Shown: positions 1-5,396 of the stretch, piece after piece | Numbering within the stretch: position 1 is the stretch's first letter | Layout: every line of letters begins with the position of its first letter | NCBI GenBank assembly: GCA_002422175.1 | Contig: DITR01000034.1 | Span: 3,468 to 10,097, forward strand | Length of the DNA: 6,630 nucleotides | Source of the DNA: Alcaligenaceae bacterium UBA6179 | Lineage (GTDB): Bacteria; Pseudomonadota; Gammaproteobacteria; Burkholderiales; Burkholderiaceae_B | Direction: 5' to 3' | Position numbers and translations under genes: made by a program | Notes under the pieces: model-generated | The model's input: the letters and a program-made list of their open reading frames with translations, nothing else | Databases searched by the model: none | What the model was told of the DNA's origin: nothing

Positions 1-784
1 TGTTGAGCTGCCACCCAATTTGGCGCATACATCGACCGATACACTGTCGCCCACGCTCGATGTGGTGGCCGTTGAGCTGAAGCAAATCGAAAGTCAACAA
101 TACCTACCCAAATGTGTTCTTGATTTGCAAGCGAATGCGTCGCAAAAGATTACACAAATTTGGGGCGTGAGTGTTGCAGGTGCGCACTTAAATCAAATAA
201 TTGAAAACCAATTAGAAAGCATTGGTATGGCTGTTCAATGGCTTAAACCCACCCGATCCCTGCTTGGTTTATATAACCATTACGTCAACCCTGATCAACT
301 TGGGGCAGACCGTTGGGCCGCCGCACTCGGGCTTCACGCCCGCTTTAGCACTTCACACACACCCATCATTTTGGCAAACTTTGGAACAGCCACAACCATT
401 GATACTGTTTCGACTGAGCCCAGTTTTTTAGGCGGGCTAATTTTGCCAGGGGTTGACCTCATGTTTGAATCACTGGTACGTCGAACGGCTCAGTTGCCCT
501 TGGCACAAGGGTCTGCCGTTGACCACCCGACCGATACAGATCGTGCCATTGTTTCTGGTGTTTTAGCCGCACAGTTAAGCGCTTTACGCCATCAATTTGA
601 TATGGTGCATCAACAATTTAAAATCATTCCTATTGTTTGCGTCAGTGGCGGCGCTTGGTCTAAAGTAGAGCCCGCATGGTCGATGCACTTTCAGCATGTC
701 AGTTGGCACGCTTTACCCAACATTGTTTTAGAAGGGCTAGCCGCTGTCGCCTCATCAACCCCTCAAACTCAACCACTCTCTTAA
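1..784 (+). CDS. coaX: Type III pantothenate kinase, 5' end cut off by window edge
   Basis: Phosphorylates pantothenate, the first step of coenzyme A synthesis, in the cytoplasm; the same family includes Bordetella Baf. The frame is open from base 2, so the gene begins outside the window. A TTG at base 20 is in frame, but I do not think it is the start: the N-terminal phosphate-binding motif (DxGNTR type) is missing and should lie upstream. Counting from that TTG, the visible motifs are SVAG (51-54), GADRW (95-99, with the family's catalytic Asp at 98), GTATTID (122-128), the GG-x-I-x-PG turn (138-144) and SGG (209-211). The first 30 or so visible residues are Ser/Thr/Pro-rich and unlike the family core, perhaps a lineage-specific insertion. 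The stop TAA is one base before the next ATG, so that gene is probably translationally coupled. The family call is secure; only the start is unknown. Confidence 0.93.
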   Translation, partial: VELPPNLAHTSTDTLSPTLDVVAVELKQIESQQYLPKCVLDLQANASQKITQIWGVSVAGAHLNQIIENQLESIGMAVQWLKPTRSLLGLYNHYVNPDQLGADRWAAALGLHARFSTSHTPIILANFGTATTIDTVSTEPSFLGGLILPGVDLMFESLVRRTAQLPLAQGSAVDHPTDTDRAIVSGVLAAQLSALRHQFDMVHQQFKIIPIVCVSGGAWSKVEPAWSMHFQHVSWHALPNIVLEGLAAVASSTPQTQPLS

Positions 785-785
785 T

Positions 786-959
786 ATGAAATTTATATTT
801 ATTACTTTAATGGTGATCAATGTGGCATTGTTTGGTATGGGTCAAGGCTGGTTTGGCACACCCAGAGCTGATGTGGGCCGCAACACGGCTATGTTGCAAC
901 AGCAACTTAATGCAACGCAACTTACTGTAAAACCCGCTGCGCCTCAAGCTCGGCCATAG
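786..959 (+). CDS. Small membrane-anchored protein, likely shortened SPOR-domain protein N-terminus
   Basis: A 57-residue ORF with ATG one base after the coaX stop; no clear Shine-Dalgarno, so it is probably coupled to coaX. Residues 3-18 (FIFITLMVINVALFGM) form one hydrophobic segment. It is followed by GQGWFG, a Gly-Arg pair (31-32) and a Gln-rich LQQQLNATQL stretch, ending in KPAAPQARP. From memory, SPOR-domain proteins encoded after coaX in Burkholderiales begin in the same way (hydrophobic segment, GQGW.G, GR, LQQQ), then run through a Pro/Ala linker to a peptidoglycan-binding SPOR domain. Here the frame stops at the linker and no SPOR domain follows, because the minus-strand waaA gene occupies the DNA downstream. 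The last 38 nt overlap the waaA 3' end. It could be a functional short form or a decayed gene. Confidence 0.65.
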   Translation: MKFIFITLMVINVALFGMGQGWFGTPRADVGRNTAMLQQQLNATQLTVKPAAPQARP

Positions 960-2364
960 CCTTCATCATGGCTTGGGTGGCACCCATATGTTCGTGCAAC
1001 CAGGCTTGCGCCGCAATGCAGTAACGTTGTCGACTTAACTCATTGTTTACCCAGTCATGGGCAAACTCAATGGCTTGATTTGGGGTTTTTACTTGCATGA
1101 TGGCCCCAGCTTGTTGAGCAGAGTCAGCCGCCTGAGCAAAATTTTCTGTGAAAGGTCCAACAATTGTTGGCGCACCGGCTGCGCAAGCTTCAATAAAGTT
1201 TTGCCCACCATGCGGCTCAAAACTACCGCACACAATGGCCACATGCGCCGCACCATAAAAAAATGGCATTTCCCCCATTGTGTCGCCCAGCAAAACGTCT
1301 ATTGAATCTAGAGTTGAGATGGCGCCTACCAAGTTCGTTTGAATGTTTTCTTTCAACGCCGACCAGCGACCATACCGTAATTTAGCGGCTTCTAATTGTT
1401 GCGCTGCTGTTTCAAACCGTTGTGGGTGCCTGGGTATGATCACATACAAAGGGGAATGTGCATGAAGATCTTGATTTGTTTGTGATGATTGCGCCGTTAT
1501 GCCTACATGCGTTTCTAGGCCAGGTTGGTTTGTTGGGTTCGCTTGCTTAAATCTGTATGCTTGAATCGCTGCAATAAATCGGGTGTCTTCACCTTCGCGC
1601 GTACTGGCAATAACAATCAACGGACGCTTAAATTTCTGTCGCCAGTGATGGCCTTCTTGAATGGCTAAAACCGGTAATTGCACGTCGAATTTTAAATTGC
1701 CTGTCACCTGCACATCAGGCGCACCCATCGATGCTAAACGCTTTGCATCTTCTTTGGTTTGAGCCATCACCAAATCAATTGTGGCATAGGTTTGGCTCAT
1801 GAGCCCAAGGCTAAGACGATCAAGCATTTGGGCTTGTTTAAATGACTTTTCTGAAAACCGCGCATTGGCTAACACAATCGGTATGCCTGCCAACCTTGAT
1901 GCACGAATAAGATTTGGCCACACCTCGCGTTCAATTAAAATTGTTAAACGGGGTTGATAATGGTGAACTAACCCTTGCATCGCCCCCAAGAAGTCATAGG
2001 GTACCCAGCGTTGTAAAACAAGCCCTGCATTAATTTCAGCTAGCCACAAGCGACGCGCTTCATCGCCACCCGTAGGCGTCATATGCGTCAGTAAAACCCT
2101 TTCACCCTGATCAAGCAACGCACGCATTAAAGGGGCTGCCGCACGCACCTCACCCACACTCACGGCATGTAACCATAAGGGTGGCTGACCGTCCCACGGT
2201 TGGTTGTAACGACCAAATCGTTGGGCGCTCAGTATGTGCCAATCTCGTTGGCCACGTCGAGCTCGCCAAGCCATACCTAGCCACAGTAGCGGCGCGAAGC
2301 ACCACCACATAAAAGTGTAAATCTTATAACCCCAAAACGTTTGTTTTAGTCTCATGTTAAGCAT
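922..2364 (-). CDS. waaA: 3-deoxy-D-manno-octulosonic acid (Kdo) transferase
   Basis: Transfers Kdo from CMP-Kdo to the lipid A precursor at the cytoplasmic face of the inner membrane. 480 residues, against the usual 420-435. Domains: N-terminal anchor (about 13-33, rich in Trp/Leu), glycosyltransferase N domain with WLHAVSVGEVRAA (64-76; Glu72 matches the catalytic Glu of the SxGE motif), PTGGDEA, WVPYD (120-124) and EREVWPN (145-151). The C domain has GNLKFD (222-227), ASTREGED (253-260), IIPRHPQRF (309-317), GDTMGEM (360-366) and GGQNFIEA (386-393). Two oddities: EREVWPN where the family normally has ETE-x-WPN, and a polar Gln/Asn/Thr-rich insertion at about 272-303. The start at 2364 overlaps the waaC stop by 8 nt; a second in-frame ATG at 2355 is equally possible, since neither has a strong Shine-Dalgarno. 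Last gene of the minus-strand unit. Confidence 0.95.
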   Translation of the reverse strand: MLNMRLKQTFWGYKIYTFMWWCFAPLLWLGMAWRARRGQRDWHILSAQRFGRYNQPWDGQPPLWLHAVSVGEVRAAAPLMRALLDQGERVLLTHMTPTGGDEARRLWLAEINAGLVLQRWVPYDFLGAMQGLVHHYQPRLTILIEREVWPNLIRASRLAGIPIVLANARFSEKSFKQAQMLDRLSLGLMSQTYATIDLVMAQTKEDAKRLASMGAPDVQVTGNLKFDVQLPVLAIQEGHHWRQKFKRPLIVIASTREGEDTRFIAAIQAYRFKQANPTNQPGLETHVGITAQSSQTNQDLHAHSPLYVIIPRHPQRFETAAQQLEAAKLRYGRWSALKENIQTNLVGAISTLDSIDVLLGDTMGEMPFFYGAAHVAIVCGSFEPHGGQNFIEACAAGAPTIVGPFTENFAQAADSAQQAGAIMQVKTPNQAIEFAHDWVNNELSRQRYCIAAQAWLHEHMGATQAMMKAMAELEAQRVLQ

Positions 2365-3319
2365 GCTTTAAAAACCGCTCAAGCGTTATCAAGACATCTT
2401 GTACGCTGGGTGGTTTATCTCGATCACCCAAACTGGCTGTTAACCCAGCGCCAATTAAAGGCGTGCGAACAGGGGTTGAAGCTTTATAAATACCGATGGT
2501 GTCGCGACCCAATGCTGCCGACAAATGCGTGAGGCCACTGTCTAAGCCAACCATAATGCTCGCCCGGCTCAAGACCTCTGCCACAGAGGTTAAACCCATA
2601 CGTGGCAAAACCATCGCGTCTTCGCGGCCTCGTATTAATGTTTGTGAGTATGCGGCTTCCGAGTCATTGCCCGCCAATAGTTTTAACGCTAACCCGCGCT
2701 GTTGCAACAAATCAAACACGTGCTGCCAATGTGTTGATGGCCACAGTTTGTCTGCGCGACTGGCTGACGGCATCATGACGGCATAAGGTAGAGTAACCGG
2801 CTGTTTTTGTGCCTGTTCTATGAAGTGCTGCAAACCAAAGTCTGGTGGGCCAGATACCTCGTAACCCCACACCAAACTGGCGAGCAAGCGTTGCCGCGCA
2901 ACCGCTGGCTGCCAAAAGGCGACGCGATGCTTGCGATCATAAAACAAACTGCATAGCGGCTCACGCGCCGAGTCCCAATCAAGACCATGCTTGATACCCT
3001 GGGCGGCGCGAACCCACCGAATTGATTTTAATAAGGCTTGCATATCAATCACAACATCATAGTGAGCCATTTGTATACGCTGAACAATAGCTTGGCGCGC
3101 AGCCCATACGCTGGGCTTCCACCAAGCTTTTCGCCACTGTCGTTGTGAAACCGTAATGACTTCATTTACGGCTGGGTGCCAACTGGGTATGTCAGCAAAA
3201 GCGGCTTCAACGACCCAATCAATTTTTGCGTCAGGCACATGTTTAGCCATGTCAGATATTGCAGGCAACATATGCACCAAATCGCCTAATGAAGAGGTGC
3301 GCACAATTAAAACTTTCAT
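2357..3319 (-). CDS. waaC: Lipopolysaccharide heptosyltransferase I (GT9)
   Basis: Adds the first L-glycero-D-manno-heptose to Kdo of the LPS inner core, using ADP-heptose, on the cytoplasmic side of the inner membrane. I take the start at 3319 (320 residues, the usual family length): it gives the canonical N-terminus MKVLIVRTSSLGDLVHMLP and an exact ATGA overlap with the rfbD stop. The frame is open 23 residues further up, but that stretch only shadows rfbD. Key features: SSLGD with Asp13, the position of the catalytic Asp in E. coli WaaC; IDWVVE (33-38); DSARE (116-120); the acceptor/nucleotide region with Lys191 in ADKLWP; and the ADP-binding VGLDSGLTHLSAALG (257-271) with Asp260. The usual VDTGLTHL is here LDSGLTHL, a mild change. 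WaaC rather than WaaF, from the RTSSLGD start and the DWVVE and SARE motifs. No good Shine-Dalgarno; translation is probably coupled to rfbD. Confidence 0.93.
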   Translation of the reverse strand: MKVLIVRTSSLGDLVHMLPAISDMAKHVPDAKIDWVVEAAFADIPSWHPAVNEVITVSQRQWRKAWWKPSVWAARQAIVQRIQMAHYDVVIDMQALLKSIRWVRAAQGIKHGLDWDSAREPLCSLFYDRKHRVAFWQPAVARQRLLASLVWGYEVSGPPDFGLQHFIEQAQKQPVTLPYAVMMPSASRADKLWPSTHWQHVFDLLQQRGLALKLLAGNDSEAAYSQTLIRGREDAMVLPRMGLTSVAEVLSRASIMVGLDSGLTHLSAALGRDTIGIYKASTPVRTPLIGAGLTASLGDRDKPPSVQDVLITLERFLKHA

Positions 3320-4347
3320 GCTTGAGTCGGAGGCGTCGCTTTGTCTGCATGAAGTTCGCGAATCGCGCTTACAACCCCTTGACGCCAATCGGGCAAAATC
3401 AAACCAAACACATCACTCAGATGTTGCGTATCAAGCCGTGAGTTTTGCGGACGGGTAGCCGCTACAGGATATTCTTGTGCGGAAATGCCTTTTATGGCTT
3501 GAGGTGAGAGCTTAAATGGCCACCCCAGCTGGCGCGCCTGCTCTATAGCGAACTCGGCATACTCAAACCAATTCGTTTGGCCCGCCGCAACCAAGTGATA
3601 CAACCCCCATTTAGCCACTTTGGCGTGACCATTTTGACCCGATTGATTTTCATTGATGCTTGGCAGCATCACCACATCTGACTTTTGCGCCAAGTTTAAC
3701 GGGGGCTTTAAACCCAACTGTTGCGCCAGTGCAATGGCTGTAACTGCTGCAATCAGCTCAACCCCTGTCGGTGCGCCCCATTGATCATTGACCACACTTA
3801 ACGTGTCACGCTCTGCAGCCAGTCGCAACATGGTTTTAAGAAAGTTTTGCCCATACGCGCCATAGACCCAACTGGTGCGAAATATAAAGTGTTGCGCACA
3901 GTACTTCGCAACGGCTTGCTCACCATCATATTTACTTTGACCGTAAACAGACAGCGGATGCGTTGCGTCCGTTTCTTTATAAGGCTGTGATTGTGTGCCG
4001 TCAAAGACATAATCGGTTGAGTAATGCACCAAACATGCACCGCAGGCTTGCGCTGCTGATGCTAGCAAACCAGGCGCCTGGGCATTAACTGCCATAGCAC
4101 GATCAATCTCTTGTTCGGCCCGATCAACGGCCGTATAAGCCATCGCGTTTATGATGATTTGCGGTTTGACTTGATCGATGAGACGGTCAAGCGCGTCAGA
4201 CTCTTTGCAAAGTTTCTCTAAGTCAAGGGCTTGACGGCCAACAGCCGTGACAGAACCCAAGCTTGCCATTGAGACTTGCAAAGCATGGCCTAATTGGCCG
4301 TCTTGACCAAGCAAAAGTATTTTTGGGGAAGGGTAAGTGTCGCTCAT
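3316..4347 (-). CDS. rfbD: dTDP-4-dehydrorhamnose reductase
   Basis: Last step of dTDP-L-rhamnose synthesis: NAD(P)H-dependent reduction of dTDP-6-deoxy-L-lyxo-4-hexulose, in the cytoplasm (RmlD). Extended SDR fold: nucleotide-binding GQDGQLG (14-20), NAMAYTAVDRAE (67-78), STDYVFDG (110-117), catalytic Y135-x3-K139 in VYGQSKYDGE, RTSWVYG (157-163), VNDQWGAPT (186-194) and the C-terminal ATRPQNSRLD (297-306) that binds the sugar nucleotide. At 343 residues it is longer than the usual 290-300. Much of the excess is a polar Gln/Asn/Ser-rich insertion at about 212-246, before the conserved G-x-YHL strand, and the rest is extra at the two ends. No Shine-Dalgarno lies just before the ATG, and the start codon sits inside a predicted RNA hairpin. 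It follows gntR by 34 nt and overlaps waaC by 4 nt. Its partners rfbB and rfbA lie on the other strand across the control region. Confidence 0.95.
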   Translation of the reverse strand: MSDTYPSPKILLLGQDGQLGHALQVSMASLGSVTAVGRQALDLEKLCKESDALDRLIDQVKPQIIINAMAYTAVDRAEQEIDRAMAVNAQAPGLLASAAQACGACLVHYSTDYVFDGTQSQPYKETDATHPLSVYGQSKYDGEQAVAKYCAQHFIFRTSWVYGAYGQNFLKTMLRLAAERDTLSVVNDQWGAPTGVELIAAVTAIALAQQLGLKPPLNLAQKSDVVMLPSINENQSGQNGHAKVAKWGLYHLVAAGQTNWFEYAEFAIEQARQLGWPFKLSPQAIKGISAQEYPVAATRPQNSRLDTQHLSDVFGLILPDWRQGVVSAIRELHADKATPPTQA

Positions 4348-4372
4348 TGCGCTATTTTAGGCGCAAGTGAGC
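4342..4372 (-). promoter_or_regulatory. Hairpin enclosing the rfbD start codon
   Basis: Read on the minus strand, the arm GCTCAcTTGCGC, an 8-nt loop CTAAAATA and the arm GCGCAATGAGC can pair over 11 base pairs with one bulged base. The second arm contains the rfbD ATG (4347-4345). No T-run follows, so it is not a standard intrinsic terminator for gntR. It could lower rfbD initiation unless opened by ribosomes arriving from gntR, or it could be a DNA dyad. The pairing is seen directly; the role is inferred. Confidence 0.5.
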
Positions 4373-4381
4373 AACCTTTAA

Positions 4382-5158
4382 CTAGATTTGACCAAACATC
4401 TGTCGATATCTTGTCATGCCACGTTCTAGATGAGCGCGCATCGCTTGTCTGGCCAGTTTGGCATCACGAATTTCAATCGCATGAAAAATAGCTTCATGTT
4501 CAGCCAAAATATCGGCAATACACTGTTCGTCGGTTGCACGTAAGCGCAAAGTGCGAATGGCATCTCGTGTCGATGAAGCCAAATGATAATGGGTACTGAT
4601 GATGAAAGGATTTTGCGTGGCTTCAGTCAAAACCTTATGAAAATCGAATGTCGCTTTAGACGCTTGTTCCCACTCATCGCCTGCGCGCATTAATGCAGAC
4701 AGTGCCGCACGAATTTGGTCAAGCTGAGTCTGAGACCGATGGGTCGCAGCCAACGCAGCAGCACCCGTTTCTAACTCAAGACGCATATGATAAAGATGCA
4801 TTAAAGGCAGTAAGGCCATCAGGCCGTCAGTTGAAGCTTCTGCCCGGGTTTGTTCCGCATCGCCCTTCACAAAGGTGCCTACACCATGACGCGTTTCAAC
4901 TAAACCCATTTCTTTTAACCGGGCGATGGCATCACGAACGATATTGCGGCTGACGCCAAACTGCGTGCCGAGCATCTGCTCTGTAGGCAAGCGTTTACCC
5001 ACGCTAATCGTTTCGTTCAAAATTTGTTCGCGCAATTGCTGTGCGATATCGTCTGCAACGCAATCGACTTTGACAGCCGTATCAAATGCGCTCGAAACTT
5101 TTGCTGGTAATGCACGTCGCACGTCTTTACTGTGAACTGTTTTTCCCCATGCTTCCAT
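4382..5158 (-). CDS. GntR-family transcriptional regulator, FadR/FCD subfamily
   Basis: 258-residue DNA-binding regulator. Residues 34-98 form the GntR winged helix-turn-helix: VADDIAQQLREQIL, the LPTEQMLGTQFGVSRNIVRDAI recognition helices and the wing GLVETRHGVGTFV. Residues 115-250 form the all-helical FCD ligand domain, with Arg126 in the usual effector-contact helix (MRLELETGAAALAA) and the metal-site histidines H174, H221 and H243. The Asp normally four residues before the first His is Thr170, so the site is incomplete or altered. About 32 residues precede the DNA-binding domain. The ATG at 5158 has a good Shine-Dalgarno (AGGGAA, 5168-5163, 4 nt away). It heads the rfbD-waaC-waaA unit. 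Relatives often bind small carboxylates such as lactate, pyruvate or glycolate; the ligand here cannot be read from sequence. Autoregulation is likely, as an FCD-type operator lies in its upstream region. Confidence 0.92.
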   Translation of the reverse strand: MEAWGKTVHSKDVRRALPAKVSSAFDTAVKVDCVADDIAQQLREQILNETISVGKRLPTEQMLGTQFGVSRNIVRDAIARLKEMGLVETRHGVGTFVKGDAEQTRAEASTDGLMALLPLMHLYHMRLELETGAAALAATHRSQTQLDQIRAALSALMRAGDEWEQASKATFDFHKVLTEATQNPFIISTHYHLASSTRDAIRTLRLRATDEQCIADILAEHEAIFHAIEIRDAKLARQAMRAHLERGMTRYRQMFGQI

Positions 5159-5223
5159 TAGATTCCCTGATATGTCTAATTTTGCCTCTCTCGCGCTATG
5201 GCACGGGCATTTATTATTAAGTC

Positions 5224-5247
5224 ATTCAAAAGCGTGTTTTTTTGAAT
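5224..5247. repeat. Inverted repeat, 8-bp arms, in the gntR leader
   Basis: ATTCAAAA (5224-5231) and TTTTGAAT (5240-5247) are exact inverse complements around an 8-nt spacer. If gntR is transcribed from the predicted start near 5264, the dyad lies in its 5' leader and could form an AT-rich RNA stem. No T-tract follows at terminator spacing on either strand. It may instead be a second protein-binding site. Confidence 0.45.
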
Positions 5248-5252
5248 AAATC

Positions 5253-5263
5253 TGGTCTTACCA
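5253..5263. promoter_or_regulatory. FadR/FCD-type operator
   Basis: TGGTCTTACCA is a perfect 4+3+4 palindrome (TGGT-nnn-ACCA). It fits the TnGTnnnACnA pattern known for FadR-subfamily GntR regulators and matches the core of PdhR and FadR sites. It lies 95 bp before the gntR start codon and seven bases downstream of a TATAAG -10 facing gntR, so it would cover the transcription start, as expected for an autorepressor. It is also about 135 bp from the rfbB start. The motif is seen; binding is inferred. Confidence 0.6.
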
Positions 5264-5270
5264 CCGTAAT

Positions 5271-5276
5271 CTTATA
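5271..5276 (-). promoter_or_regulatory. Candidate -10 box for the gntR-rfbD-waaC-waaA unit
   Basis: On the minus strand this reads TATAAG, five of six matches to TATAAT. The -35 is weak: TTCTTA (5299-5294) at 17-bp spacing matches only three of six. The start point would fall near 5264, beside the operator, giving a leader of about 105 nt. Confidence 0.35.
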
Positions 5277-5283
5277 CCTTTTT

Positions 5284-5301
5284 TGTTCTATTGTAAGAAC
5301 A
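5284..5301. repeat. 18-bp dyad TGTTCT-n6-AGAACA
   Basis: TGTTCT (5284-5289) and AGAACA (5296-5301) are exact inverse complements separated by ATTGTA. The site lies just upstream of the candidate gntR -10 and about 96 bp before rfbB. It suits a dimeric regulator; which one is not known. Its right half reads TTGTAAGAACA, which resembles a GntR half-site pair with four rather than three central bases, so a weaker second site for the same regulator is possible. Confidence 0.4.
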
Positions 5302-5356
5302 TTGTTATTTTGAAAAGGTGATGGCCGACTTAACATTAGGCTAAGACGCGTCTCTA

Positions 5357-5396
5357 TTTGTCATAAAATAGTCAAAATGACAGGGAAAATGACAAA
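5357..5396 (+). promoter_or_regulatory. rfbB leader with clustered ATGAC boxes and ribosome binding site
   Basis: The octamer AAAATGAC occurs at 5374-5381 and 5386-5393, with AAAATGAT at 5394-5401 carrying the start codon. TTTGTCAT (5357-5364) is the exact inverse of ATGACAAA (5389-5396), and its TGTCAT core also pairs with ATGACA at 5377-5382. GTCA-AAA-TGAC (5371-5381) is a smaller palindrome inside. The Shine-Dalgarno AGGGA (5382-5386) lies between the boxes, 10 nt before the ATG. Confidence 0.5.

Larger units (their letters stand above)
5159..5396. promoter_or_regulatory. Divergent gntR/rfbB control region
   Basis: 238 bp between the gntR and rfbB starts, clearly more AT-rich than the flanking genes. 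It must carry promoters for both units. I see no plausible gene. It holds an 8-bp-arm dyad (5224-5247), a FadR-type operator (5253-5263), a TATAAG -10 candidate facing gntR (5276-5271), a TGTTCT/AGAACA dyad (5284-5301) and a cluster of ATGAC boxes before rfbB (5357-5396). I could not find a convincing sigma70 promoter for rfbB; TAAAAT at 5364-5369 is the best -10 but lacks a -35 partner. Confidence 0.75.

Noticed and set aside
20..22. TTG as the start codon of coaX
   Set aside because: The frame is open to the left edge and the N-terminal DxGNTR-type motif required by the family is missing, so the true start lies outside the window.
892..923. Palindrome TGTTGCAACA and repeated GCAAC units as a terminator or repeat element
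   Set aside because: They fall inside the 57-codon gene and encode its Gln-rich LQQQLNATQL stretch. There is no T-tract, and the stem would be only five base pairs.
1057..1305. Plus-strand ORF of 82 codons inside waaA, and similar antisense ORFs elsewhere (for example 2496-2786, 3156-3458, 4693-4953, 6247-6519)
   Set aside because: All lie opposite well-supported genes and show no recognisable domain or ribosome binding context; they are chance frames.
3320..3388. Upstream in-frame extension of waaC by 23 residues
   Set aside because: The extra residues (Arg/Ser/Asp-rich) match nothing in the family and lie within the rfbD coding end. The ATG at 3319 gives the canonical MKVLIVRTSSLGD start and an exact ATGA overlap.
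4342..4372. Intrinsic terminator between gntR and rfbD
   Set aside because: The stem is good but no run of T follows on the minus strand, and the 3' arm contains the rfbD start codon.
5341..5369. Sigma70 promoter for rfbB with TAAAAT as -10
   Set aside because: TAAAAT at 5364-5369 is a fair -10, but no hexamer 16-18 bp upstream resembles TTGACA, so I do not list it as a feature.
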